A stretch of 64,000 nucleotides of DNA. It comes from Adiantum capillus-veneris (lineage: Eukaryota > Streptophyta > Polypodiopsida > Polypodiales > Pteridaceae). Of this stretch, positions 1 through 13,543 are shown piece after piece. The stretch lies in assembly GCA_014529385.2 (NCBI GenBank), contig CM043958.1, positions 141,274,234-141,338,233 on the forward strand, in the 5' to 3' direction. Within the stretch, counting starts at the first letter, position 1, and each line of letters starts with the position of its first letter. The translations under genes were made by a program, and so were the position numbers. Below the pieces are notes generated by a model, which saw only the letters and a program-made list of their open reading frames with translations, was not told where the DNA came from and made no database searches.

Positions 1-865
1 TGATGATGCCTGTAAATGAAGGCTGATTTCCACATTCAATGAACAAGAAGTGTCTACGCAGGGCCTTTGATCGGCTATGAGAGAATTGTATCATTTGTTG
101 CGAAAAAGTCTAGCCTGTTTCTATTTCTTATATTTTAATTCTTTAGAACATCTATGAAATAAGTCGTTCCTTCGTGTACAAAGGGAAGAGTGCTTGATGG
201 AGTTCATTCTTGCCATCTTACCTTGTGGGCTCATTTTGGAGTATAGAATTGATAAAGACACGGATGCAACATTTTTTTTGGAGCTCTATGGTCTGGTCTC
301 CAGTAGTGGGCTTTTAGCACTCTAGAAACAACAATTGGAGCTGTTGTGTTTGTCTCATTGCTTGAATTTGCCAGTGGTACTACTTTTTATTATGGGTAAC
401 ATGCACATTGACTGAAGACATCTTTCGAAAAGGTTTGTAATCAACAGGCAGGTACATTGGGCATTGATCTACGCCTGCTGGGAGAACAGAGATAACCAAT
501 CTTCAAATTGCAGTAGGGCTTTTTGCATGAAGGGGACAGGAGTAAGTAGACTTCCTGCAAGAAGTAGAGGTCAAGCCACACGTCGCTCTTTGAGGGTTGT
601 CAGGGTTGTCCGTCTTTGTGCATAATTGTCACTTTTCTGTGCGATTGAACCTTCACCTGGGAATGTTTCTGTTATTAAATCTGTCTCTGCATACTCTCAG
701 TCCCAGAATGGCCCCAGCATAGCAAGAAGTGAGCAATGACTCATTTCCAGATATGCAACTGCTTCTTTTACTGGATATCCTATGTTCTTTAACACATTCT
801 TAGGCTTAGCAAAAATAGAATCTGTCACAGGAAGGTTGTATTCTTTCCACTATCAAATATAGGCC

Positions 866-868
<3 letters not shown>
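1..868. other. 3' flank of IRX14, no gene recognised
   Basis: AT-rich anonymous sequence with stops in all frames and no recognisable domain. It lies downstream of the last IRX14 exon, which is on the minus strand. I see nothing else that can be supported here. Confidence 0.5.

Positions 869-900
<32 letters not shown>
869..900. repeat. (TC)n microsatellite
   Basis: About 15 uninterrupted TC dinucleotides. It is one of at least ten TC/GA arrays in the window. Confidence 0.95.
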
Positions 901-905
<5 letters not shown>

Positions 906-1122
906 GGCACTCTGAAAACCTTCTCTCTTCTTAGTTAATTAGTAGTATTGGGAAGTGGCTTGACAAGCCTTTTTCTAATTGGTGGTGGCAAGAAAGTTAT
1001 AAGACGAGTAGTTCAATGCAAAATTGTAACAATATGATCAAGCATACTGGAAAGTGTACCGTTTAATGCTCCCGTGTACAAAAGTAGATATAAATTCTTT
1101 TGGCTCATCATAAATAGGGAAA

Positions 1123-1466
1123 GGAAAAATTACCAAAATACCCTTGGATCTATTTCCATTTTTGATATCTAAAAATGTAATTTGTCACAAATTACCTCGG
1201 TGACAAATTACCTCGCAAGGAAAGGCAATCATGTGTAAAAATAATGAAGCAACTCAGCTCCAAAACCTATATAGCCAACTTAAATTCTACTATTAGCATC
1301 TTGTATCGATAGACAATCAGTCATCTTATGAAAAGCTACAACAATTTTTATTTTTGGAAATATTTAATCTCACAACCAGGGGTATTTTGGGAATTTGAAG
1401 GGCATTTTAGGAATTTGGAAATTTTTGGGAATTTCCACAAAACAGGTGTATTTTGGTAATTTTCCC
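1123..1466. mobile_element. Mutator-like MITE, 344 bp, 9-bp TSD
   Basis: The element is bounded by a perfect 9-bp direct repeat, ATAGGGAAA, at 1114-1122 and 1467-1475. Its left end reads GGAAAAATTACCAAAATA and the reverse complement of its right end reads GGGAAAATTACCAAAATA, so the terminal inverted repeats match at nearly every base. A 9-bp target duplication with AT-rich inverted ends and no coding capacity is the signature of a MITE mobilised by a Mutator-like (MULE) transposase. Inside, the motif ACAAATTACCTCG occurs twice in tandem near 1187-1215. Confidence 0.85.
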
Positions 1467-1475
1467 ATAGGGAAA

Positions 1476-4400
1476 ATATGCTTGAAACAACGAAGGATTT
1501 ATTGGACCCTTTCGAGTCAGCTCATCACAAATAGGTAAAATTTACCAAGGCATTGCTTTATGGCCAAAGATTGATGAAACACTCTTTACTTCATGAAAAC
1601 AAGGGCAATACCAAATATTTCTAGCCTATGTACACCCTTCATAACCATATTTCTGTAGGGTCATTTGTATTGTGGAGGTTTCTTTGTCAAGCTAGTTTTC
1701 TAGTCATTCTCACAAGCCTTCATAAATTAATTAGTTTCTTTATGTGGTGCTTTATAGAGCATTAAGAAATATACCGTAATGACTCTCATGCTTAAAGGAG
1801 ACCTTGCAATATTGACCATCTTCTTTACAAGGGAGGATCCATCCTCATCATGGTCAGCATCTTCAACTTTGTAGTCTTTGCATTTCACAAAAATGTCTAC
1901 AAATAAACATATTTACTGGAAGCCTTTCATTACTAGGGGAAAATTGTAAGCTACTCCATGGAAAATGTTGATAGGAAACTTTTGATACTTTGGGTTGGTA
2001 GGACTTGCCTGTCTGATTTTAACTATTATAGGTTTGTTGACTATGGAAATTATCTTTGAAAAGGATTTCCAATTGGTGGCAACAACCACCGTGTTATCCT
2101 TTCGAGGCATGAACTAGATGCAAAAATTGTATTCTTGCAAAAACTAAATTGAGAAAAACCTTTGATTGCATGAGGACCTTGGGCTTTGTGATTTTGGAAA
2201 AACACAAAGTTGATTTGTAGTTTATAGCATGAACAAAGTGATTGTGTGAAACTGAAATTACTTAGCTTATAGTATGGTTGCTTGTGAAAGTTTCAAAATT
2301 CTATGTCTATCTCCTTCCAAGAATCAAAGAGCAATCCCTACCAACATAACTTGTGTTGCAACAACTTGGGGTGCAAATAGAAGTTCTCCAACACTTAAGG
2401 AACCCAAATACCACTATAAATAAGGAACTAGCCTAGAACCTCTGTAATCTTATAGCCTCTACACCACAAGGCTATAAAAGCTCACATCATTATTTACCAC
2501 CTGAATGTGATATGCAAGTGCCTTTCGGTTACAACCTTCATTATATAAAGAGCTTTTATGGCACTATTGATAACTAGTGAATGAAGGTGTGGAAAATTGA
2601 AATATAGTAGGCCTTTGGGCGACATAGGTAAACTAGTTGAGTCAAAGAGGGAAAGAAAAGTTCAAATGAAGTCTTCTAACATCTAATACTTTAGTCATTG
2701 TACATCAAAATGCAATTAGCTCTTTACTAAAAGAGCACTCGGTTCAAAAAGTAGTTCACCTCGTGAGAGATTGGATCAGGGTTTCTCTTTTTCTTATCAT
2801 CAATTATTAAGTTCTTGCTCTTCTTTTGTTGATGAAAACAAAAATCCATAAAAGTTGGGATTTTAGACAGGTGGGTTTAATGGGCAATGTTGCCTAGGCA
2901 TCCCAAGTTGATGGGAACCATCCATTGGGGATCGTCTTTTGACTTTCCACCTTCGTAGGTCTTTTCATTTCCTAAGCTTAAGATGTTTTGAAAGGCTTTT
3001 TATTTTTACGAGATTGGGGAGACCTAATGCCTTGTGTATCTCAAAAAGAATCTAAAAAATCCTTTTCAGATCCTCATGTATACTTGTTGTAGATATTTCC
3101 CTTTTAGACTTTTGAGTTTATCGTGATTAAGAATTGGGTCCATAAAGAATACTCTATCAACATTACATGTGATACTTTTGAAGAATAGGTACCACAAGCT
3201 ATGTTTAGGCCTTGAAAAAAGATGTAGACTAGTGATTTATCCTATTGCTCCATATTTACATGAGTTTTATATCATAAAAAGTTGCTTCAAGGTGTAATTT
3301 AACTATAGTTAGTTGTGTGGGTCCTATATGCAAGTAAATCATGTTATTTTTACAATTTTTAGTTGCATTACTTCATCTAAAAATGTATGCTACCAAAGAA
3401 ATACTTACCATAATGATGGTGATGCAAAATATAAATAAAAGATTTTCTTACATTGCAAAATTGTGTACATTGATAATTTTCATTCTTCACATGAAAAATA
3501 TTAGCTTTGAATTGGACAGGTTCAAAAACTTGTCTCAATACAAATAAATATAGCCGATTCCTCAACCATAACAAAATTAGAGTATCATAATTTTACTCAC
3601 ATGGTTGCGTGGTGACAATGTTATGTATTTGACAAATGTTGCATGACAAAATCCCAAGGTATGAATAGATTCATACAATTTATGCAAGACTCGACAGGCA
3701 AAACATATGTTTGTTCTTGGCTTTAGTTTATAGGATCACCTTGGATCATAGCTTTGCACTAATACGACATCAAATCTTGGGAATAATCTTTGAAAGATAC
3801 CTCTCAATCAACTTTCTAAAATTTCAAAATTTAGCTTGCTATTAATCGTGGGCATGAAATACAAAATTGTTATAATCTATTTGCAACAATTTATAAACAT
3901 GTGAACTTTAACTTCTTTGAGAAGTCAAAGGTCTTTCATGAAGTTTTTGCAAAGCTTTCCAATATTCTTTCAATACAGTAACAATTATGTGTCTAGCTTC
4001 ACATTTAAATTAAAAAAAATGGTAAGAAAGTAGGACAATTTAGTGTCTCAAAACATCTTAGTGTTCAATTATAGATCTAGTGTTAGATCTATGCTCTTCA
4101 TAAACCTTCTCTCTTCTTCAATAGAAAGAAGGTCATTCAAAAAGATTAGAAGAGAACAATGTAGGTAAAGCTTGCAGATTGGATGAAGTAGTCAATGCAT
4201 TCGTATGCCTAAAACGCCCTCTTTTGAGTGGCATCTACCTCAACTACTGTTAGATTATAGTGGGTAATGCAATGTAGTATTTGTGCTAGTGGCATGTTTA
4301 CTTGGTGAGCCTAATGTCGTTTTTTGCATTCTAGAGCTGGGAGGTGGCCGCTTGGCATGATCTAGACCATTGCCCTTCATTTTAATCGGACGGCCAATAG

Positions 4401-4543
4401 CTAAGGTCAATAGACAGCGCTGGTAGGGCCTTCAAGCGAACCCTCGAGGTGTTCACGAACACTATGAGCCAAGAGCTTAGGTACAGGGTCGCTTTGTGTC
4501 AATTGTTCCCTGCTTTTTGGATGCTTTCCAAGAAGGCTACTTA
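1476..4543. other. anonymous intergenic sequence
   Basis: No open frame here shows a recognisable domain or convincing codon bias. The short frames near 3341-3574 overlap each other on opposite strands in AT-rich sequence and look like chance. The phrase GCATCTACCTCAACTAC near 4229 recurs, slightly changed, near 7832, so part of this flank is probably an old dispersed repeat. Confidence 0.4.
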
Positions 4544-4547
4544 GGTT

Positions 4548-5250
4548 GTGACCACGGGAGAAGAGTACGGGGAATCCGAAGGTTCGGATGAAGAAGCGGA
4601 GGCAAGTGGAGAAAGCAGCCAGTCTCCGTATCTTCACCGCACCATTCATGAGTACATGGATGTGCTAGAGGGGAATCAAAGTGTTGACTTCCTTGTGCAG
4701 TCGGTTCCCCGCAAGAACATAATCAAGAGACGAGAAGAGATGGATGCGTGGGGCACAAAGGTGTACTTTGAGGATGCCATGGAGGCAGCACGGCACGACA
4801 TCTGCAACTGGAAAAGTCTGTCTCATCGAAGGAAAGGATGCCACATTGGCGAAGATGTGGCCAGAGAATAGGGATCTATTCAGTGCAAGTAGTGAGAGAC
4901 AACATTCACAAGGGTTTTGTGAGACCCTTTTACGGTCTTTGTGTGGCTGTGACAGGGAATGGAGAGGGGGTCATCACCCTCAAAGACAATGCCATAACAG
5001 ATGATAGCTTGAAGAGGTTCGACGCCCAACAAAAGAACAGATTTCATTGGTTTAGATAAAAAGGGGCGCCAGAAGCAGTCAAGAAGGCTCCGCTAACTTC
5101 TGAATGATCGCAGAAACTGCTAGTTAGAGCGCAGGAGACCTATAAAAGGTATTACTTGAGCGGCATCCCCGATGGAGACTATATTCTTCTTGATTTCTAC
5201 GACATCGACCACGAGGAGCACACGTGGGATGGAAGCAAGAATTATTTTTC
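4548..5250 (+). pseudogene. degenerate coding-like region, family unknown
   Basis: The first frame (4548-4871) begins with an acidic, Glu/Ser-rich stretch and continues with a mixed charged segment containing EYMDVLEGNQ. Similar-looking sequence then continues in a different frame to about 5059 and again at about 5112-5250, which includes YYLSGIPDGDYILLDFYD. Three short pieces in successive frames with plausible residue composition suggest a decayed gene or transposon frame rather than chance. I do not recognise the family. A relic of a transposon protein is as likely as a host pseudogene. Confidence 0.3.
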
Positions 5251-8200
5251 TAGTAGACTTTTCTGATCACTTGCATAGGCTGTCCAGCTCCTGCTGCATA
5301 CGCTTCATAAAAAGCATTGTACTAACAGAAAAGATTTCTGCAACAGCTATAGGTTGTGGCTCCAATTGTTTCAAGCAATGATGTCGCAACTAGTACCTAG
5401 CAAGACATTGTAGCCTTGTAGTGCTACAAGTGTATTGGCAATTGCATGTGAGTTGCGCAGTCGAAAGCAACTTGCATGAGCGTCTGATGGCGGATATATT
5501 TTTGTGGCGGTTTGGGAATAGAAGATGGCATGAAGAGGGCACCCTCCTGTGGCTCCATTCCCCTTCTCACAGTGTTTATGCGATTGAAACCCCCTGCACT
5601 CTAGCGAGCCTGAGTTGTTTTGAACCGCAACCCACTACACTCACCATCATTTATGTTGTTCTTTGCTCTAAAAGCAACTCTAGACAAGGAGAAAGTAAGC
5701 ATTCACATTCAATCTTCCTTGGGCTTTTTAATGTCCTTCATGACAGATGAAGAATCAAAGTTCTGCAAAAGGAGCTTGAGCATTAGGCTAAGCTAATAGA
5801 AGGGAAAGAACACAAAAGTAGTGTGATGGTAGACATGATGGCAGAATTGGATAGAATAGTCGGTACAATGGTAGAAGTTGCAGAAGCGATGGTGATGGAG
5901 ATTGTAATAGACATGATTGATACAATGGTGGAGATCGCGGTAGACGTGATCGACATGATAGAAGGTATGCACGAAAGATGACGAGACCGTGACAAAGAAG
6001 ATGAATATGGAAGTGATCCCATCGTTATTGAAGGACTCACAGACAACATGATAATAAGGGATAAATAAAACGTATGGATATGCTGGCAATGACGACGACA
6101 ACAAATGCAGAGACCAGAACAAGAGGTATCGAGAAGATAGAAGCCCTGTCTCTTTAAATGGGCATCTTTTAAATGGGCATCAACCATAGGAACTTGAGAT
6201 GTTCAATGTTTAATGAGGTAGCGTTGCATTGTCATGGATGATGGTTGTGAAAGTCGTAAACAAATCCAGAGAGCTGCAATGACACAATCTACTTTAGCCA
6301 AAGAGAAAGAATTGCAAGAGCAACGGCCAAGGACCTTGCTTGATTCCATTCCAACATATCTGAATAGTCCGTGGGAAGATCCTTAACCGGAAACAAGAGA
6401 GCGGCATCCCACTCAGGAACTTTGTGGTGTAAGACAACACTGTGGACATTTCAAATAGACAAGCCCTGACGATCCTAAGTGTGTTCACACGCATCACTAC
6501 CACATATATATTGTAACATTTTGTATTTGTCTTAAGGCGTGTTTTCTGCTTGATAGAGAGGACATATATTCACAACATTGGATGTTTCAATTGCACAAGC
6601 ACAACTCAAACTCGACAACACTACAAGGTCCATTATCTACATCCAATTCCTCATGTGTATGCATTTGCTTGGCACAACACATAAATGCTACAGGGTAGAG
6701 CACAGTTATCGTTTCTTATAATTTTTGGAGAGACCACAGTGCCAACTCTTTGCCATACTGTTGTATGTCACTTCTGCATGACGTGCACTGTATATTTAGC
6801 ATTTTCACTTTGAGCCTAGTTGCAAGACGAAATGTTTAACTATTCACATTGCTTTCATGTGGCTTGATTCAAACATCGTCCTCCGACTTGCACAATTGGA
6901 CAATATCTATTCACAATTACCATGCCGGTAGTGCAACTAAATTTTTAGTATGTTGATACTTCTATATTTTTGAATTTGTCAATGCTTAAGTTTAGTTTAA
7001 CCACATGTTTTACTCACTAATACATGTTCAATCTCAATCACTGAATCTATATATCAAATAGACACGGAATTCTTTTCTCACAGTTTTGTAATTTAACTCA
7101 TGTATAACATACTCAATACACTTTGTACATGGTTACTTTATTCTTAGGTGGTTGATGTGAATCTAAGAGTGTCCTTGTTCCGTATCTCTACACTAAAATC
7201 TACTATATGGAAACATATTGTCTCTGACTTGCGACACTAAATTTTATCAACCAATTTCTATAGCAAAGGCCACCAAGCAAGACTAGTTAAGAGACTAAGA
7301 ATGCTATTCGCAAGTACATGATGACTATTTAAATTGATGAAAAGACTAGATAAAAACTTAATTTATAGCCTTTAGCTAAACATTTTTGCACACATAAGTG
7401 ATGATCTCACACAGATTGCCAAGTAGGATGTACACTAGGATTCCACATAGGATTTATCACATGGCCTATCGAATTTTACAAGTTGACTAAGCATCCACTT
7501 GTAAGAAAGGGTGCTCACACATGTTAGGTGCTACAAAACCCACCCCCTCTTTGTGGGTTTTGTTGCGCTAAAACACTCAACTCTACCTCGTCTCAAAACA
7601 CATTAGGGCTAGGTACACAAGACACAATCCTCCCCTTGAATACAAAACAGAAAAGGATGCAAAAGATCCCCTATACACAAGGTGGGACACACAAATTCCT
7701 CCCCTACAAGACAAAAGGGTGAGGAACACATAGATAAAGTGCTCACAATACATCAATGTAGACTACCGCCATTTGAAATTTGGGATGTGTAATGCGAAAT
7801 ATGGCTACCCCAATTTTTAGTGCCATCTACCTCAACTACCACTAGATAAAAAAGATTAGGGAAACAACACAAATACTCATAATAAACATGTTGATTATTG
7901 AAGTCTAAATCAACAAAACTTTTCCAACCAAATTATCCAATGCCATACAACTGCCTCAACTTAGAACCACCCTTCGTATTTCTTTAAGGGGAAGCTAATT
8001 TAATAAAGTTGGAGTGTTACATGGATTTACATCCAAAATGGCCCATAGGTTTCCCTTAAAATTTAAGGTCAAAATGAAATCATATCCGAGGACAATTTCA
8101 TGCAGGAAATTCACAGGTCAAATGAGTATACTAGCTACTCCCAAGGAATTGATAATATGACATCCATTCTAACAAAACATCAAGACACGAGTTATTTAAC

Positions 8201-8920
8201 TCCTGACTAGCATGCTAAGGGTTCCAATCTATTGTTACATGACAAAAGACTTGTTCCCTGTTGAGGACCGACGATAAATTCAAGAATCCCAAGTGCACGT
8301 ACCACTCTTCTACCATGTGAAAAGACTGAAGTTCTACAAATGTATCTGTCAGTGATTGAAATTTAGATTGATATTGTGTGACCATGCATGCATGAAGAAA
8401 ATCTCCATGTACATCTCTGTGGTTCATGTGCCAGATTGAGAAGGAGCCTTTTAGGTAGCTAGCTCCCAAGCTTTACAGTAACAAAGCACTCATGGTCTGG
8501 TGCAACAGAAGTTAGAGGTACACCAAGCATTTCTACATGAATAATGAGCATTAAAGTGCCATGCTATATTGTCTGTAGTCCATGGTGATCAAACCATAAA
8601 AACCCGCTGTTCCTACACTCCCATTCATCTCTGATTGGCATCGGACCTACCATTGATATGTACAGGTCCAATTTCTATCCTTCTCTGTCTGGCAGACTAT
8701 GGTCATCTTCGCTCCGAGTTGGAACTCACAAAAGGGAGCAGCACAGCAAGCTGCCATAACCACCAAAAAGAGTGGAAGTAGCACACAAGGCCACCATTAT
8801 TATGTGCTAGCAGCAAGCACCATGCTGTTCTTCCAAAGGGTTTTCTTATAATCCCTCCACAAAGAATGCTCAAAAGAATAAAGTTGTAGAAAAATTGCCT
8901 CCCAAAGTCTCCAGAAAATT
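5251..8920. other. anonymous sequence and probable IRX14 3' UTR
   Basis: At 5800-6000 the plus strand is rich in GAT/GAC/AGA triplets and could be a decayed Arg/Asp-rich coding repeat, but it is full of stops. The rest is AT-rich and has no supported gene. The part just below 8921 should contain the IRX14 3' untranslated region on the minus strand. I could not identify a clear polyadenylation signal. Confidence 0.4.
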
Positions 8921-9095
8921 TCAGATGCTGTCACGATGGTCTTTTCTCTTTCTATGGTTTTTGTTGCTCTGCTTGATTCTGTGCTTTCCACTGGCTATAA
9001 AAGGCATTGGTTGCTCTTTTTGAGGAGGAGGGGGGTCTGGCCAAGGGGTTCGCTTCGAAGGAACCACAATCTCCAAGCCTGGGTCTATATTCCAC
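8921..9095 (-). CDS. IRX14: IRX14-like xylan glycosyltransferase, last exon (3 of 3)
   Basis: This is the C-terminal exon of the GT43 gene whose first two exons lie at 53059-51672. Reading the minus strand, an acceptor ending CTGGCAG is followed by G and then codons for WNIDPGLEIVVPSKRTPWPD, the highly conserved C-terminal block of IRX14-type proteins, then a proline run and a basic Lys/Arg/His-rich tail ending in TGA at 8923-8921. Exon 2 ends after the first two bases of an Arg codon and this exon supplies the third, so the phase matches exactly. The exon holds codons 434-491. The match is both in family sequence and in splice phase, so assignment to the distant exons is strong even though about 42.6 kb separates them. 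A separate gene fragment is unlikely because this exon has no start of its own and exon 2 otherwise lacks its C-terminus. Confidence 0.88.
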
Positions 9096-10667
9096 CTGCC
9101 AGAATCCAACGTCACGTAAGTGGAACGAACACTCAACATTCAATGGCGTGTTGGTAAGGCCAACTTCCCATTGACTTGCTTAAACAATCAAGAGTATACA
9201 AACACTAAGCAGGAATGTGGTCATTTAGAGTCCAAGAGAGAAAAAAAGAGACAACCCATACTAACTACGGGGAGAAATTTCAGTTCCAGCTGTAGCCAGT
9301 CAAGGGTTTCCTCGATGTGAGAAAGAGTGGTGCCTGATTCTATAATTGCATGTACTTACAAAGAGAAAACATCGCTAGAGGCATAACAGATGATCAATTG
9401 AGCAGTGCTAACACCAAAATTTGCGTATTTTTCTACCACCAGCTAACGAGTACTCCGACAGCTCCACGTGCCTCATCGCTACACGTGTCCACACCCATCT
9501 CATCCCTGCCTACCGCTATCAACACTTACGAGTTTCCCTGCACGCTTATGAACAATGCCTTGCAGAGAATGTATCACATGCTTATTATAAGAGGCATTAC
9601 AGGAGTTCAAATTTTAAATTCTCAGCTTTTAATATAACTCGAGAAATTATCACAGGCTTTCTTAGCCACATTTTGAACAGCTTTAAGAGGTGGTACTCAG
9701 CAGAGGCATTATCATGCCAGTACTTTATAAGACTACATATTGTATGGACCAGTACATCTTATAATCACTTTGATCGTTCACACATATTCCGTAAAACCTC
9801 AGCTTTAGAGGCTGTGGAAGACTCACAGGGAGCATTAGGCAGCTGAAAAAGGCTGCGGCAGGCACAGCTAGGGTATAGGCAACTTAGTGCACAAGTGTTG
9901 ACAAAATTATAAAGCTATTCATGACAGGCAGGTAAATATATCCCTCTCATTACACCACAAGCGAAGCAGAGGTAATTTTATCTTGAGCCATTGAAGTGGA
10001 AAATGTGAAGATATTGATAATTGGCAGGACAATTAAATAATGTTAAACTTGTGCTACCCTGAAACCTAATTTCACGGAAGGCATAGAATTTCACGTACAC
10101 AAATGTTCGAGTCGACCTTTAGAGTCCATCTACAGTTCACCAGAAAATTATCCAGTGCATTAAGTTGAATGGGTTGCATGCGACGAGGGACAAGAAGTTG
10201 GGCCATCACATGAATGGAAGATGGCAAAAAGTTCAGGTGACGGAAACATGGATGGGCAATTGGAACGGGCCAGCAGGGGGTGGGCGGTCAGAAGAACTAG
10301 GATCCAGACTCACTAACATGAACACATTGTGTCCAAGAACAAGCTTGGTCTCACTTTGGTTAATCCGATTGCAAAGTTTACACAAGGACCCATGCTTTGA
10401 TAATGGTGGACATTAGAGAAAGGATGAGTGAATAGCTCCATTTGCACCTAAATTTGAATAAAGGAAATATGAAAGATTTACTTGCTAGTCCTTCTCGAGC
10501 ATGGTAGAAAGAGAACGCGCAATTTCTAGCAATTTCACAATCACAACCCTCAAATTCCTTGCATTGAAGGTGGTTCTTTCCCGAATAGATTGGAGAGAGG
10601 AGAAATATGTGCAGATGGAGAGAGAGCTCTCTCAAATTAGATAGGCAGATCTGATTGAGAGACAAGC
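9096..10667. other. intron 2 sequence, 3' end
   Basis: Single-copy-looking intron sequence next to the acceptor. Several open stretches on both strands (9350-9846, 10165-10416, 10378-10713) overlap each other, have no domain and are treated as chance. Confidence 0.5.
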
Positions 10668-11972
10668 TGTCACGTGCGCACTTCACTTGCGCTCGTGGAC
10701 ATGCTTCTGCCATAGTCTAGCATGAGTCTTAGCTTAGGACTGAGACTGGCATATTTGTGAGCCTCTAGCAAGACGAGCATGTCCAGGCTGGTCACACTTG
10801 CATACCCTCTCTTGCACAAAACAGTTATCCCATCATGAGCACTTTTTAGAGCATTGAACCCTTTTTGCCAAAGTACACATTTTTAATAAGTGACTTTTGT
10901 TGGAAAAGTAGGTAGGGCAAATTGCTAAGAGACTATAAAAGAAACCCATTGGGCACTCAATAGAAGCAGAGGAGGCAGTAGAAGGTGGTGCACCAAGTGT
11001 TGCACCCGGCAGGTGGTCTCTCTCTCAATAGTACCCAAGCAGCACTAGCGTTTTTGGAGCAGATTTCAGCCATCACCGTTTTTGCAACAGTACCATCCCT
11101 TTAGCCTCGTCGCATCCCCATTTCCAACCCCAACAGCAGATCCTCACCGGAAAGCCATACATCGCAACAAATTTCAATTTTCAGCCTTAGCGTTTATCAG
11201 CCTTGACGTTGTCATCGTTGACACACCATCCTCATTGTCGACATCGTCATCACCACGACAGAGTACCGCATTTTCAGCCCTTACATCAGCGCTAGTTCTC
11301 AGCCTTACAGATCAGCCAGCGTTTTCAGTTTTCAGCCCTTAGAACATCAGTCGTCGTCGTCGTCGGCACAGTACCTGATCGCAGCAGATTCCCAACGATC
11401 TCAATTTTCAGCCCTAGCGTTTTCAGATTACAGCCCTCGCCTCGCGTCCTCGTCGTTGTCATGGCGACATCGTTGTGTCCGTGACGGTCGCCGTCGTTGT
11501 CAGCATCGTCGACATCATCATCTTCGACATAGACCAACACTACCCGTCGTCGACATCATCATCTTCGACATAGACCAATAGTACGCGTCGCAGACCTCCC
11601 GTCTTCGACATAGACCAGCAGTACCCGTCATCAACATAGACCATCAGCACCTCGTCGTCGACATCATCGTCTTTGACATAGTACCCCTTTAATACCTCAG
11701 TACCCAGTATCTAGCATCAATATCCATTAGCATCAGCATCTCAGCACTTAGTCATTGTAGTAGCATTTGTGCAAGAATAAAGGAAGTACTTGCTCTGGCA
11801 ACAGAGCAAGGGGGCTCTTGAGGGTTGCGACCTGACATCCCTGTGTCGTCTCTTTTCTCTCTCTTTCTTTCAATTCAGTTCGGTTCTTTCAAGGGAAGTA
11901 AAGCAACCCTTGTGTTTGTGTGCGGAGTACTAGATCCGAGCAAAATCCTAAACACTTCCATTGCACCTGACA
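10668..11972 (+). repeat. LTR A of the non-autonomous array
   Basis: It starts TGTCACGTGCGCAC and ends CACCTGACA, directly followed by TTGGTATCAGAGC. U3 carries an ATAAGTG motif and a CTATAAAAG TATA box near 10934. The middle is a TCG/TCA-rich minisatellite (about 11500-11680, unit near 48 bp, including TCTTCGACATAGACCA). The 3' part carries GCAAGAATAAAG and GAGCAAGGGGGC. Confidence 0.85.
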
Positions 11973-12678
11973 TTGGTATCAGAGCTCTATACGTGCTTCA
12001 GCTTCGCGAACTCAAGAGAAGAACCCAAGAAGAATCACAAACCCAAAGAACCGAAGCAGAAGCGAGAACCCAAAGAACCTCTCCCGGATTTTTTTTTTCC
12101 CTGAAGAAGCTTCGCGGCCCACTCGGACTTGTTAGCCTCTCAACACCCTCAGTATGAAGAATCCAGTACCAGTTCCAATCTTCATTGCCATGTCTTTGAA
12201 GGAAGATCCACATCGGATACACGAAAATTTATATCTTGAGTAACAAGATCTCCTAGCCTTGTATGCAGATATGGAAGGAGTTGGAGAAAGGATCCCTAAC
12301 CTCTTCTGCATTTGCATTCGCATGTAGCGTGCATCCACTTCCATCGACAAGAAACCCTTGGATTTTTCTATGAGCACCCTTACCTTTCAAAAACCTTCAC
12401 CCGCAATTTTTTCACGATAGGACTATTCGGGTAGTAGAGCTTGCTTGCTTGCTTGCTGGCAGAGTCAACACGAAGGTTGGTATTTTGTGACAATAGTAAG
12501 GCTACCTAATAACTCGTATGGTCGGTGTTTACATCGCAGCAGTACCTACATCCGTAGTATCCACCCGTTTGGAGGAATTTTCATTGGTGATGCATCCATA
12601 GCATCATAAGCATTCATCAGTCAACATCAGAAGTACAAATAGAAGTTCGGCAGTTGTGCCTCACTTTTAACAGAGGGA
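11973..12678 (+). other. internal region 1 with primer binding site
   Basis: It begins with the initiator-tRNA-Met primer binding site (TGGTATCAGAGC, about 11974-11985) and ends with a purine-rich tract just before LTR B. The 706 bp between carry no intact gag or pol and only short open stretches. The size fits a LARD/TRIM-like non-autonomous element that depends on proteins made elsewhere. Confidence 0.75.
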
Positions 12679-13543
12679 TGTCATGTGCGCACTTCACTTG
12701 CGTTATGTGGACATGCTTCTGCCATAGTCTAGCATGAGTCTTAGCTAAGGACTAAGACTGGCACCTTTGTGAGCCGCAAGACATACATGTTGAGGCCGAT
12801 CGCACTTGCATACCCTCTCTGGCACATAACAATTATCCCATCATGAGCATTTTTTAGAGCATTGAACCCTTTTTGCCAAAGTACACAATTTTCACTTATT
12901 TATTAATAAGTGATTTTTGTTGGAAAAGTAGGTAGGGTAAATTGCTAAAAAACTATAAAAGAAACACATTGGACACTCAGTAGAAGCAGAGGAGGCAGCA
13001 GAAGATGGTGCACGAAGTGTTGCACCCGGCAGGTGGTCTCTCTCTCGGCACTACCCCAGCAGCACTAGCGTTTTTTGAGCAGTGCCATCCCTTTAGCCTC
13101 ATCGCATCCCCGTTTCCATTCTCGCCAGTAGACCCTCGCCGGAAAGCCATCCATTGTGACAAATTCAGTTTTCAGCCTTAGAGTTTTTCAACCTTGACGC
13201 CATCGTCATTGTAGACATCATCATCACCATCGCAGGTCCCGAACTTGACGACAACCCATCGTCGTCATCGTCATAGTCCCATCGTCGTCGTCATCATCGC
13301 CACAACACAGTATTGCATTTTCAACCCTTACATCAACGCCAATTCTCAGCCTTAAAGATCAGCCAGCATTTTCAGTTTTCAGCCCTTAGAACAGCAGTCG
13401 TCATCGTCCGCAAAGTACCCGATCGCAGCAAATTCCCAACGATCTCAGTTTTCAGCCCTAGCATTTTCAGTTTACAGCCCTAGCCTCGCGTCGTCGTCAC
13501 ATTGTCCTGTTCCGTGACGGTCGTTGTCCTCGTAAGCATCATC
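12679..13543 (+). repeat. LTR B, 5' portion (interrupted by Copia)
   Basis: Homologous to LTR A from its first base. It contains a perfect palindrome, CACTTATT-TATT-AATAAGTG, at about 12894-12913, followed by an ACTATAAAAG TATA box near 12951. It stops at TCATC, the target duplication of the nested Copia, and resumes at 18469. Confidence 0.85.

Noticed and set aside
3341-3574. Overlapping open frames on both strands
   Set aside because: AT-rich sequence, no domain, mirror frames on opposite strands; best explained by chance.
5783-6187. 134-codon minus-strand frame rich in Ser/Ile/Thr
   Set aside because: It is the shadow of a GAT/GAC-rich low-complexity stretch; no start context and no family features.
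11082-11540. Asp/Ser-rich frames on both strands in LTR A
   Set aside because: Produced by the GTC/TCG triplet minisatellite of the LTR; not conserved in LTRs B and C.
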